A DNA stretch of 64,000 nucleotides from Lunularia cruciata (Eukaryota > Streptophyta > Marchantiopsida > Lunulariales > Lunulariaceae), in contig OX419756.1 of NCBI GenBank assembly GCA_948567375.1, positions 19,721,001 to 19,785,000 on the forward strand, in the 5' to 3' direction. The position numbers and the translations under genes are program-made. Position 1 is the first letter of the stretch. Each line of letters opens with the position of its first letter. The notes beneath the pieces were generated by a model that was not told the origin of the DNA, did no database searches, and was given only the letters and a program-made list of their open reading frames with translations. Positions 49,396-61,013 of this stretch are shown piece after piece.

Positions 49396-51545
49396 TGTGC
49401 TTGATAGGCATCACCACTCGGACACTTGTGAGCCTTGTGCCTATCAAGACGATTCAGGCACATGCTGGGGGCGATGGACCGAGTGGACATGGTATTCTTG
49501 GGACACATCCAGTAGCTACTAGGGAGAGTGGTCTACTTGGAGTCCATCCAGGTGAGCGTGGGCTACTTGGATTACACCCTTGGTCCACATGGGATGCAGC
49601 TAGAGGACGTGTGGAGCTTGCAGCCAGAGTAGAGGGAGTTTTTCACACAGAGGTTGGGACCTCTAGTGGTCGGGAGCATGACACCATTGCTCCCAAGGGC
49701 CCAGTGTAGCAGCCAGTCAGCACGTCTTCCACTCCTACTACAGTTACAGAGGATACTTGGGAGCCAGATCTTGGACCCAAGCTTACTGGAGAGGAAAGAC
49801 GGAGGGTTTGGAGGTTTTAGGGTAGTCACACGAGTTGTTTTGCCTTCAGTATGAAGGATTTGGGTGCTCTGAAGGGACCTGGTATACGGATTGAGCTGAC
49901 TAGCGACACACCTATTTTCCGATGTCCTTATCGATATAGTGATATGGAGAGGACATTGATTTAGAGCCGGAGTAGTGACCTTTTTGAGGCTGGTTTGGTG
50001 GAGATTTCACATGGAGAGTATGCATCAGCGATAGTGATGCCAGCCAAGAAAGATATGCATGGCAACTATACAGATAGGCGGATGTGTGGAGATTACCGTC
50101 CTATCAACCGACAGACCATGGCTGATCGGTATGCCATGCCTACACCGGAGGAGATTTTTGATGCGATTGGGCATGCAAAGGTCTTCAATACTTTGGATCT
50201 TTGAGCAAGATATCATCAGTTGCCGATCAGGGAGGAAGATAAGTCCAAGACAGCATTTTGGGCTATTAATCCTCACGGCAAGGATGTGTTATATCAGTGG
50301 AGGTTCTTACCATTTGGGTTGAAGAACGCTCCTGCTGAGTTCCAGAGGGTCATGGATAGGATCCTAGCTGGACTGGATTTTGCTCGGTGCTATATTGATG
50401 ACATTTTGGTTTATAGCACTACTGTGGAGGAGCATGAGAGACAGTTGTTGGAGGTGTTTGAGAGGTTGAGATCTCATAGACTCAAATTACATCCTGGGAA
50501 GTGTAGGTTCTTCCATGAGCAGGGTGAGTATTTGGGTTACACTATCTACCTCGGAGGACTTGGTGTTCAGCAGACCAAGGTGGAGGCTATTGCACGTATT
50601 CCTCGGCGTACGGATGTGAGCAGAGTGCGAGCATTCCTTGGGTTGGCTAACTTCTATCACCGCTATGTTAGAGGATTTAGTGCCATTGCCAAGGCCTTGA
50701 CGAAGCTGACCAAGCTTACACAGGAGTGGTGTTGGGGAGATGAGCAGGAGAGAGCTTTTGTAGAGCTCAAGGAGAGGTTGACATTTGCTCCTATTTTGAG
50801 GAGACCGATCAAGGGACGACCATTTCAGGTTCACACTGATTGGAGTATGTTGGGGCTTGGAGCGGTGCTCACCCAGCATGATGATGAGGAGAAGGAGTTT
50901 GTGGTGGCCTATGCTAGTCACTCCAACAATTCAGCGGAGGCAAAGTATAGTTCATATGAGGGAGAGTGCTTGGCAGCAGTTTGGGCAGTAGCACATTTCC
51001 GGTGTTACCTATTTGGTAACCCCTTCACTCTCATCATTGATCATCAGCCGCTGAAGTGGTTGATGGAGTCCGACAAGCTTTCAGGGAAGCTTGCACGATG
51101 GGCTTTGATTTTACAGGAGTATGATTTCACGGTTGTTCATAGACATGGAGTGGTGAACCGTGATGCAGATGGGTTGAGTAGAAACCCATGTCCCAGCCAG
51201 CAGGATCAGACCGGAGCACGTTGGCATGGTGAGACAGATGAGGAGATGGTGCCAGGTTGGCATGCATTGGCCTTTCTGTGTATATTGGCAGAGGCATTGG
51301 TGGTATCTCTCTCAGCGCATACAGGAGGAGTTATTGAGGTCACAGATCCAGAGAGTGAAGATATTGGTATAGTTCAGCGAGACATTCATGATGATGTCTT
51401 AGTGATGGACTATCTTTGCACTGGTGTTGTGGGTGGCACAGTTGGGGCCAAGGAGAGAGACCGTGTTCTTCAGCAAGCCAAACGTTCAGATTGGAGGGTA
51501 GACACCTTTTGCGTGTATGGGAGGATGGTAGAGTGCAAGTAGTAC
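49396..51545 (+). pseudogene. B1 reverse transcriptase and RNase H
   Basis: After a linker with repeated GLLGLHP/GLLGVHP units comes reverse transcriptase: LFEAGLVEIS, ASAIVMPAKKD, RMCGDYRPINRQT, FLPFGLKNAPAEFQRVMD and the catalytic YIDD at 50391-50402, then the connection region RVRAFLGLANFYHRYVRGF. RNase H follows with FQVHTDWSMLGLGAVLTQ, the ECLAAVWAV segment and LIIDHQPLKWL. 50220-51542 is a single open frame of 440 codons. Stops lie at 49708, 49818, 49963 and 50202, the last being TGA where the family has CGA in the L-D-L-R-x-x-Y-H-Q motif. A frameshift near 51500 separates it from integrase. Confidence 0.93.
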
Positions 51546-52388
51546 CACTTCCATCACAGAGACCACATTGGTCCATCATGCTCATGAGGAGCTAGGACAT
51601 TTTGGAGTAAAGCGTACATATAGCTTACTCCATAGTCATTATTGGTGGCGCGGTATGCAGACCGAGGTACAACAGTTTGTTGCCAGATGTGTGGTTTGTG
51701 ACCGAGTTAGAGCATCATTCAATGCTCCTACGCCACAGTTACACCCATTACCTATCATAGGATTGGGTTACCGTTGGAGTTTGGACTTTGCCGGACCTTT
51801 ACCACTGACTGTGAGACATCATCGGTATGTTTTGGTGATGGTGGAGCACTTCTCCAAGTGGATTGAGTTGGTGGCACTTCTTGACAAGTCTAGTGAAGGG
51901 ACAGCTTACTCGTTCTTGGATCAAGTTCTTAGTCATTTTGGTGCACCAACTGAGGTTTTGACTGATCAGGGTACAGAGTTCTTGGGAGAGTTTCAAGTCT
52001 TGTGTGACAAGGCTTTGATTGATCATCGTACTACATCCCGAGATCACCCTGAGGCAGATGGCTTAGTAGAGAGAGTGGTTCAGACGGTGAAGAGAGGATT
52101 GCGAAAGTATGGTTTGCAGAGAGGCCACTTGGGAGATTGGGATCTCCAGTTACCTTGGTTGGCCATGGGCTATTGGTTCAGCTGGCAAGCCTCCTTAGCA
52201 TCCTTCTCTCTATACTTTCTACTCTATGGACGAGATCCAGATTTACCTACAGCCATTCGTCGAGATGCTACTGTAGTTTTGGACTTGGATGACCCCGATG
52301 TATGGATGAGCGCATGTTCTCAGCGGGCAGAGATCTTTCGGAGAGTGATGCTGATGGCCTTTGAGAACTTGGCGATTGAGTTCCAGTG
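51546..52388 (+). pseudogene. B1 integrase, truncated at the C-terminus
   Basis: Zinc-binding region HHAHEELGHFGVKRT with CVVCDR, then the catalytic core: SLDFAGPLP (first D), LTDQGTEFLGEF (second D), and DGLVERVVQTVKRGLRKYG (E). The frame is open but ends abruptly in NLAIEFQ where LTR sequence begins at GAGTTCCAG. The usual C-terminal domain and polypurine tract are absent, so this is a deletion, not a natural end. Confidence 0.9.
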
Positions 52389-52889
52389 ATGGTAGTTAGA
52401 GTTATTCTAGCAGTTTCTCAAGGACTACTTTCTGACGGTTAGATTTTGTGTTTGGAGTACTGACTTCACGGTGGGGCCCACCGTCACTTTGCACCGTTTG
52501 CACCGTCGAGTGTGCAGTCAGCGGGACCATTAGGGTTTTAGGGCTAGCTCAAGTCCAGGGGGTATAGTTTTGAAGTGAGCTCCAGAGAGCTCACTTCTTT
52601 GATGTTGAGCCTTCGAGTTCTTGGCTATGGTGGACAGAGGCCGGTGAGCGTCACCTGGATTCTCTATGCTTGAGTGGGTGTGGCTTGACTGTAATCAGTG
52701 CCCAGTTGTTGGCAGTTTATAGAGTGACAGATCAGGTACTGATCTGAGTTGAATTGAGTTGAGAGTGGTAAGCAATATGATTATTGTGGCACTTTAGAGT
52801 CTATGTATGACTTATGTGTGAGTTGTGCTTTTATAGTGTATGATGTTGACAGCGATGTATGTTGTGTAGCGATGTATATACGCACGACA
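52378..52889 (+). repeat. B1 3' terminal repeat, truncated and divergent
   Basis: 52378-52783 matches 43758-44163; the first ~43 bp of the LTR are missing. The last 106 bp (52784-52889) have no counterpart in the 5' repeat of B1 or in B2, although the CTTTT flank shows that 52889 is the real end of the insertion. Confidence 0.75.
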
Positions 52890-52899
52890 CTTTTACATT

Positions 52900-54000
52900 A
52901 ATATTAGAGCAAGAATTAGATGGATGGAATATATGGACCATCAAATCAATCTTCCTCAAACCATTGGGATTTCTATATCCATGTATTACCAAAGCACCAT
53001 TTCCAATAAATCATCATTTCTTGCTTTGGCCAAGATTTTTTGAATATGGTCACCTTTTCCAATGAACCATTGATCCTTCTTATTTTAGCTTACAACAAGT
53101 GGTGGACATGTTGCATCTATGTATTAACCTAGATAATTGCAAGTAAATAGTTGATAGAATAGCAATCATGGTGATAATGCTTAAAGTTATCATTGCTATA
53201 TAACAACAAATCAAGCATCTTAGTCAATTGTTGGAAAAGAGAGATTGTGTGGTGCAACAAAAAGAGCAACTTGAGAGATAAGTATTTCAAGAAGGAGAAG
53301 ATAATGTACAATTCCAAAACCAAAGGTCTTGGAAGGAAAGAATCTACCATGTGCCATAGAGAACTTTGTGTTTGATTTGAACATTACAATAAGAGATAAA
53401 TTCTTGTAGCTTCAAGTCAACCGAATAGAGTGATAAAACTATGGTGGTGACTCTTGGTGGATCAAACTCAATGGAAATTTTTTGTTCCAATTTTAACGTG
53501 AGAAGACTTCAAGAATATGATCATTGGGTAATTCCAAGTTGTGAATGTTGCACGTGCTATACAAGATTGATTGTCAGAATTGAGGTAGATTGGTTCACAG
53601 ATAAGTTACATTTCTTAATTACAAAACACTATGATGCTTATTCTAGACATACAAAAAGGTGAAGCTTTGGATTGGTTTGTGAGAGGCTTGAAATTATGTA
53701 CAAATTGAAAGTAACCATGTGAAAACCCAAGCATCTCAAAGAAGTTATGTAAATAGTTGAGCGCTTTGACTCCTTGGTTACCACAAATTGATCTTGACCT
53801 AGACCTCCATAAAACTTGCAAACACACCAAGCATGGATGGACAAGCCTGCACCAATGGAGATTAATGCCATCTAATAGAGACAACTTGACACAACAAACA
53901 AAGAATAATTACAACAAAATAGTGATGACTTTTTTGTGGCCAAATTGGACATTACATTGTTGAATGTACACTTTAAAATTTATAACTTTGATAAAATGCT
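52900..54000 (+). pseudogene. A2 gag remnant
   Basis: Homologous to A1 37.7-38.9 kb, sharing strings such as ATTAGAGCAAGAAT at its start and ACAAACACACCAAGCATGGATGG-type text (near 53820) in the linker before the zinc knuckle. No open frame remains. Confidence 0.7.
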
Positions 54001-54149
54001 AAACTGGAGTTTATAGAACACAATGATCAAGGAAATAAAGAATTCCAATGAGAGATATCAAGCCACTTATTGGTAACTTGATCAATTCTAATAAGATTGA
54101 AGGCTTGACCAATGCAAGTCTTGCATAGGTCAAGCCTTCACTTGCAAGG

Positions 54150-56266
54150 TATGATATCTAATCATGGTTTTAGAATTTTGGTAGATTTTGGAAGTTTTAG
54201 AAATTGCATGTCCATGAAATTAACAAAGGAATTATGTATTCTTATAAAAAATATTAGGCAACAAATTGATAATGGCATATGACATAAAAGGTTCTATATT
54301 CTAAACCTCACAACTTGTTACATTCAAGGTTGAGAAAGAATATTTGAATACATGAGATTCATAATAATCCACTTACATTACAATATCATTGTATGTCTTC
54401 CTTGGCTTAAAGATTATAAGGTTTGATTTGATTGGATCCAACAATAAATTTAAGTACAACACCAAGGTAAAAATTAATTAGATTGTCTAGATAAACCTAT
54501 TATGCAAAGAGACTATGATGAAGATCAAAAGCCAATGGTTAATCAAATAGTTCAAGAATTTGTAGGTATTTTTTTGGATGATCTATAAAGGGGTACTCTT
54601 TGATCAAGGTATGCTTTTCAAGATCAAGCTATTGCTAGGTAGTACTCCAATGATTAGACCAATATAAAGATTCTAATCAAAGGAGTTAGAAGAGCTTTGA
54701 AAAACATTGACCAAGTTGTTGGAGAAGGATTTCATATGACACAATACATCCTCTTGGGGAGTACCGGTACTCTTTATACTACACAAGGATGGAGGATTTC
54801 AATTCCATATTGGCTATCGTGGTCTTAATAAACAAATTGTGAAGAATACATATCCCTTGCCTTGAATTGATGATTTGTTGGATCAATTGAGTGGAACGTG
54901 ATACTTCTTCAAGTTGGATATTTGAAGTAGCTATTGGTATATTCCATTGATAGGAAGGATGTGCAAAATAATACCTTTTGCACAAGGTATGGACATTTTG
55001 AATGGAGAATTTTACCTTTTGGATTAAGACTATGGTAGTTTTCATGGATCAAATACATTAGATGTTGGATGTGCTATTAGATCAATAGATGATGGTGTTC
55101 TTGGATGATATTTTAGTCTATAGTAAGAAAAAGGAAAAATACAACAATCACATAAGAAAAATCTTAAGATAAGTACACTAATGGAAGTTTTATTGCAAGA
55201 AGTCAAAGTGTGCCTTTTGGCAAAAGGAAGTTACCTTCTTGGATCATAAGGTCTCATTGGAAGGGATCAAGATATAAGAAGAGAAAATCAAAATTCTTAC
55301 AACTTGGGCTACTCTTAAGGATGTCATGGAAGTTTAGGCATTTAATGGATTGGTAAGTTTTTACTAATGGTTCATCCATTATTATGTTCATGGTGCCGTA
55401 CCATTGACCTATCTCTTGGAGAAGACATCAAGCTTTGGGTGGACCACCAAGCATGAAGAAGCAATCAAGAAATTTAAGCATAAGGTATCTTCACGACCCA
55501 TCCTCCAACCATATGATCCTTAACTACTTTGTGTGGTTGATTTTGATGTTTCTAACTTTGCCATTGGAGTTGTGTTGCAACAGGAATTTGCAAACAAATT
55601 ACATCCCATTGCCTTTGTCTCTCACTAACTAAACACAATAAAAAACTTATTTTGCCCAAGATCAAGAAAAAAATGGTAATGTTATATACCACAAAGGTAT
55701 GGATACAATATCTCTTGGAGAAACCAATGATCATGCAAACTGATCACAAATCCTTATTGCAAACCTTACATTTGGAGCACATGAAGAATCAACATCATTG
55801 GTAGAAGGAACAACTAAAATTTTTTGACATCAAGCTTGAATACAAGCCTAACCAATTTCATGTCATTCTTGATGCAATGTCATCATGTCCTAATTTGAAG
55901 ATTCTTCTTGAGTCTCCCATGATAGCAACAATCACTATGGTGTCAATCAACTCAAAGGTACACATAAAGTTCAAGATTGCCTTACAATAGGATTGCTTCT
56001 TTTAGCTAGTGCAAAGTTTTCTTGAAATGTATGACAAGGAATACAACACTTTTTCCTTCAAAGAAAGCTTTTTATCTTGTGAAAACTAGGTCTATGTTCC
56101 AATTATAGGTGACCCTCAACTTATGCAGTTTCAAGAAACCCATGATTGACAAATTGTTAGTCATTTGGATATAGATAAAACCTTGAATACCCTTTAATAT
56201 CAATGGTGGTAGTTGAGCATGGCACAAGAAGTTTGAAAGTTTGTTCAATCTTGTGAGAGTTGCCAA
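54150..56266 (+). pseudogene. A2 protease to integrase remnant, cut by B2
   Basis: Protease remnant about 54150-54450, reverse transcriptase about 54530-55200, RNase H about 55300-55900, integrase zinc region to 56266. The frame is broken by many stops and indels. The catalytic DD of the reverse transcriptase is still readable. Confidence 0.75.
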
Positions 56267-56715
56267 TGTCATGCCATTTGTAGTGCCGCATCTAGATGCT
56301 CGGACATTGGAGTTCCAATGATAGTAGTTAGAGTTATTTCAGTAGTTTCTCAGAGACTACTTTTCGACGGTTAGATTTCATGTTTAGGGTACTGACTTCA
56401 TGGTTGGGCCCACCGTCACTTTGCACCGTTTGCACCGTCGAGTGTGCCGTCAGCGGGACTGTTAGGGTTTCAGAGCTAGCTCGAGTCGAGGGAGTATAGT
56501 TTTGAAGTGAGCTCCAAAGAGCTCACTTCTCTGATGTTGAGCCTTTGAGTTCCTGGCTATGGTGGACAGAGGCCGGCGAGCGTCACTTGGATTCTCTATG
56601 CTTGAGTGGGTGTAGCTTGACTGTAATCAGTGCCCAGTTGTTGGCAGTTTATAGAGTGATAGATCAAGTATTGATCTGTGTTGAGTTGAGTTGAGAGTGG
56701 TAAGCAATCTGATTA
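56267..56715 (+). repeat. B2 5' terminal repeat (recognisable part)
   Basis: Matches 43715-44163 of B1 with scattered transitions. Contains the conserved hairpin at 56505-56528. Confidence 0.75.
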
Positions 56716-58130
56716 CATCAAAGAAGTGAAGTCAGGGGGAAATCGGGTATAGGAACTTTGAGTGTTGGTGGTATCTCCAAGCTCGGTGGATTGTTGGTAG
56801 CTTGATTCAAGTTTAGTGTTTCCCTAGTGTGCAGAAGCTCAATTGATTGATGTAGATTTGGCAGTTAGGCAGACATTGTGCGGAAGCGCTGGCCAAATTT
56901 TGAGCAAAGAAGGAGCAAATTTTGAGCAAAGAAGGAGCAAATTTCAAGTAGTGGTTGTGATTTTGAGCTCAAGAGGTGAAGGCAAGACCAATTTGCTGCG
57001 CATTGGGCTCAGAAAGTCAAATTGAAGGTGGAGTTGGGAAGCTCTTCTCATGAATTTGTGATTTGGAAAAACCCATATTGTCAATTTGGCTTGAGTGGAA
57101 AGTTAGCGGGGGATTTGGCAGACGGCCAACTTTAGGGTTTATGTTATATTTTACATCAGATTTTGGTTGGGATTTACGTCAGATTTTGGTTAGATTTAGA
57201 GGAGTTTTTGCTGTTTGGCCAGATTTGGAGGAGTTTCGCTACTTTGGAGGACTTTCACAAATTTGGAAAAGTTTTGCCAATTTTGGAGGAGGTTCAAAGT
57301 GGCAACAAGAAAGGCCTCATTTGGTTGAATTGTTTAGAGGCTTCGAGGCATAGGGCTGTGGGCTATGAGAGGCTACGAAGGCCTAGAAGGGCCAGAAGGG
57401 CCAACAAGCCAGCTTGCTGGCGTGAGGCTAGCTAGTTTAGAGTAGATCTTGGTCATTGGTTGGCAAAATCTACCTTTCTTGCTAGATTGTGCACAACAGG
57501 GTTTGACCCCTAGATCTCTTGTTCCTAGACTGGTGCTCTAGCCAATTGGTCCACCCTCACTTGTTGTCTTAGTGATTGTGCCACTGTTATCTATACACAT
57601 GTAACTTTGGCTAGGAGAGGCAATTTGATCCCATTCTTGGTGATCTTGGTAGCTTAGGACTTAGATACAAACTTCTCTTATGTCAAATGCCAAATGGTGG
57701 CAGAGTCAGTCCCGTGTTGTGTTATGAGATGGAGGGTTTTCATTTAGATTTCTTGTGATTGGACCCCCTCCATTTTCTGCTTCCTGTTTGTGCACCACGT
57801 TTGTGTGAGGTGCCATGACTTTTGAGCGTTGGTGCTCTGGTGTGCTCTTGGTAGTGAGGCTGGAGTGATGACCAATCAGATTACTTTTGTTTCTCTTCGG
57901 TGAGGCAAGAAGTGATGACCTACAGATCATGAGAGTGCGTGTTATGATGGCATGTTACAGGTTGCCCTTTCTCCTAGTGTAGTTATCTTGGTTAGAGTTA
58001 CATTAGTGTGTGGTGCTTACTTGGTGTTGGCATGTGGTAGTGTTGGCACTTGGTGGGCACTTGGTGGGCCACTTGCGGTTGCGACTTGCGGTTGTAGTTG
58101 GTGGTTTGGGTTTGTTGTTGGGGTTACTTT
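56716..58130 (+). other. B2 long leader with tRNA-like segment
   Basis: Parallels 44164-45526 of B1. A local duplication of GAGCAAAGAAGGAGCAAAT lies near 56912-56945. The primer-site-like text here reads TGGTGGCAGAGTC. A tRNA-like segment on the minus strand spans 57492-57560, with TGGACCAATTGG (57542-57553) and GGGTCAAACCC (57499-57509). Confidence 0.5.
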
Positions 58131-58137
58131 GTCACAA

Positions 58138-59560
58138 CGAAGTTCTTTGGAGATTCCAGAGGAGTTAGCCCTGTAGTACGCAGTGGGTTTACTCAGAGTG
58201 GTGCTCGATATCAGCATGTATCTTAGGTCCCAGTGAGGGAGGAGATTGACGCTGAGTTGGAGTTTGACACATGAGCTGATTTAGTTGAGAGTGCACTTGG
58301 TGTGTCCGCATTGTTGTTGTGGGACATGGACAAGATTTATGGGGCCTCCAAAGGCCCTAGGTGTTACTTTGGTACAATGGGTACCATTGAGTTGGATGAC
58401 TTCATCTAGGAGTTTGATAGTTGGTGTGATTTGCAGTAGATGCAAAACCTGACTTTGTTCACACCCTTCATGGCATGGAAGGGGTTGTTTCAGCATCTGG
58501 AGGGTCCGCCGATGGATGACTACCATGAGTTCAGGAGAGCTCATTTGGAGGAGATTGAGTTATGGAGACAGTATTGGTCTCCACACTATGTCTCCATCAC
58601 TTCAGGCTCGGTGGCCAAGAGTAGATTGGCTATACCTACGAGTTCTGGCTCGAATAGTGTGGGTGGAGCTAGTGGAGGTGCACTAGTTGGAGATAGTGCT
58701 ACTACGAGTGGAGGTACCGCTGCAGGAGGTGGTGTGGTACCAGGGTTTAACTCCATGGTTGAGTTCTTCCTATGTTTGAGGCAAAAGTACCAGGGAGTGC
58801 GGACTGACAAGCTGAGGAGCTTGCAAGAGTTCCAGTGGAAGGCTAGAGAGAGTCTACGTGAGGCATACACTTGCATGAGGCGACTGATCAGTTTCACTCA
58901 AGGAGTTTTTGAGGCCCAAGCACTCCAGTTGTGGTATGGGATACTAGACATGGAGTTACAACGTAGAGTTTGTGATGCTACGTTGTTGCAGGTTACTTCG
59001 CCCACTTTGGCGGTAGTCTTTGGTTTGGCTGAGCATATTGAGCTCAACATGGTAGAGGAGAAGGTGGTGACATCTGCATTTGGTAAGGAGACCTCATCCA
59101 CGGTTGTGACTTCTTCTAGAGTGCAGTAGAGTGCACCACACCCAGTTGGTTTTTGAGGACAAGGTGGATAGCCCAGATCCTATGGAGCGAGTGGAGGGCC
59201 TAGTGGAGTTAGACCCTTACCCTCATTTTTGGGTCAACAACAACCATTGAGTGGTGGTGTTGCTTGTTGGACTTGTGGTGGACCTCACCATCGGAGAGAG
59301 TGTACTCAAGGCAATGGACCTAATACCTTGGGTGCATCACAACCAACACAGAGGCAGTGTGAGCATTGCCACAGATTTGGTCACACTAGTGACCGGTGTT
59401 TTGACCTACACCCGGAGTTACGGAGTGGTAGGGCTGCTATGGCAAGTAGTAGAGGAGCTCCAGTTCATGGAGGACGATGTGGTAGAGGTGGTGGTAGAGG
59501 ATCTACACCTAGTAGGGGTGCAGTACCTGCTCTTACTTCTGACATAGCTATGGCTACTTG
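58138..59560 (+). pseudogene. B2 gag
   Basis: Homologous to B1 gag. The ATG equivalent to 45527 is lost (ACGAAG). A stop at 58437 (CAGTAG) is shared with B1. From 58440 a 229-codon open run covers the capsid part, ending at TAG 59127 where B1 has CAG. Both zinc knuckles are intact (CWTCGGPHHRREC and CEHCHRFGHTSDRC). Confidence 0.85.
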
Positions 59561-59582
59561 GATTGAGCAGTTGGAGTAGAGA

Positions 59583-60930
59583 TTGGCTAGTATGGCTATT
59601 GCTCAGAGGAGATCAGATTTGGGTGCTGAGGCTTCCACCTCATATGCTGGTGATAGAGATCCTTTGGACTTCATGTGTGGAGCAACACAGGTAGATGCAT
59701 CTACAGCAATGACTAGGAGTGCAGTACGTGCTCCAGAGCCTAGAGGAGCATTAGTGGAGTTGGACCCACAGAGAAGAGAGGTTGGGAGACAGGTCAGACT
59801 TCCCCAGTCTTTCATGCTATCTGAGGCATTGCAAACAACATCTATGGTTCCTAGACATCCCAGTGCAAGTGTGGTAGGTGGTGATGGAGTACATGATGGA
59901 CTACCTGCTAGTCAACCACCTACTACTTCACAGATTGAGTCTAACATGATGTTGGAGGCGTCTCAGCTGATTATGCGGCGTCCTTTGTTTTCGGCCAGTG
60001 ATATGTTTACATTGGGAGTTGACCTAGCCCCAGTATTCCGGTTGGCTGCTACGTTGTGTGAGAGTAGGGATGGTGCAGTTCATACTACTAGGGCAGAGGT
60101 GGTTGATAGTGGAGTTGACTTGGTTGAGGAGCATGGGATCTATTTAGCGACCAGTGGTTTATGGCAGGCAATAACGGCTAGACTGGAGGAGTTGCCAGCT
60201 AGACCGGCCTTTGAGAGAGTGCGGTTTACACCTAGTGTTGTCCTATTGGATAACCAGAGGAGGATTTTTTTTTTGGTGGGACCTTTAGGGAAGGTCTATA
60301 CACCACAGAGAGTCTTGTTAAACTCTGGTGCACAGCCCCTTATGTTGGAGAAGGCTGCAGTTGTCGGTCTGGAGTTACGGAAGACCAATGTGGAGAGGTG
60401 TCCATTTCAGATCCAGACATCTCTAGGTGGTGGTTCAACACAGTACATCACACGTGGAGAGCTTGTTGTCCAGGTTCAGCCTGGTCATCCGACTGATAGC
60501 TTGGTGGTGAGAGCTCAGGCTATTGTGACGATAGCTGAGTCATATGATGTGCTAGTTGGAGGAGCAGTGTTATACCCCATGGGTTTCAGCATTGACTATT
60601 GGGAGGAGACAACCTCTTATAGACCTGGTTGGCAGTCTGGTGATGGACGGGTATGTCGCCTACCAGTACGCTTTAGTAGTGGCAATCTTGGCTCACTATA
60701 GTCTGGGACCATGGCAACATTAGTTTTAGCATTCAATGGTGTAGTTACTTGGCCTGGTGACTTGTTGGAGGGGAATACCCATGCAGAGGATACTCCAGTA
60801 CCAAAGGAGATCACTTGGCTTTGGAGTACAAGTGAGATTGTTCTATCCACTTTGGATGTTCCATTGTGGAGTTCAGGGGAGGCATTGCAGCAACATGCAG
60901 ATCAATTGGTACAGTAGGCTTGGAGTGGAG
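59583..60930 (+). pseudogene. B2 aspartic protease region with active-site loss
   Basis: A 372-codon open run (59583-60701) in frame with gag. The active site reads NSG at 60321-60329 where B1 has DSG, a G-to-A change (GAC to AAC) that removes the catalytic Asp. Stops at 60699 and 60915 follow; the latter (CAGTAG) matches the second of the closely spaced B1 stops near 48303. Confidence 0.85.
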
Positions 60931-61013
60931 CTTTTGTACCATCAGGAGATGAGTGTGAGGATGAGCTTCCAGAGGCAATTGCTTTGACACCTCTGGATAC
61001 CACACTCAGTGCT

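Larger units (their letters stand above)
43715..52889 (+). mobile_element. Element B1: Ty3/gypsy retrotransposon carrying a DNA methyltransferase
   Basis: About 9.2 kb inserted in the A2 5' LTR. It begins TGTCACGCC, a common gypsy LTR start, and ends GCACGACA; CTTTT stands on both sides (43711-43715 and 52890-52894), giving a 4-5 bp target duplication. Coding order is gag with two zinc knuckles, aspartic protease, cytosine-5 DNA methyltransferase, reverse transcriptase, RNase H and integrase. The 3' end is rearranged: the integrase frame runs directly into LTR sequence. The terminal repeats share 406 bp and then differ. Stops and at least two frameshifts make it non-autonomous. GC content is clearly higher than that of the A elements around it. 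Confidence 0.92.
43267..56266 (+). mobile_element. Element A2: older chromovirus copy split by B1 and B2
   Basis: Three parts belong together. 43267-43714 is most of a 5' LTR starting TATAATAATATGG (the A consensus start TGTAACAATATGG with two transitions). Element B1 interrupts it. 52890-52897 completes the LTR (CTTTTACA), followed by primer-site text TTAATATTAGAGCAAG. 52898-56266 is the internal region: gag, protease (VDFGSFRNCM near 54187), reverse transcriptase with FLDDILVYS near 55098, RNase H and the start of integrase. At 56260 the integrase zinc-region (GAGAGTTGCCAA) breaks into element B2. The remaining 3' part would lie beyond the window. Stops are very frequent, so it is the oldest of the three A copies. 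Confidence 0.85.

Noticed and set aside
48396-49400. Methyltransferase region as a bacterial contaminant or horizontally acquired host gene
   Set aside because: It lies in the pol frame of B1, occurs at the same place in B2, and both copies sit inside a plant retroelement nest with a target duplication. It therefore belongs to the element.
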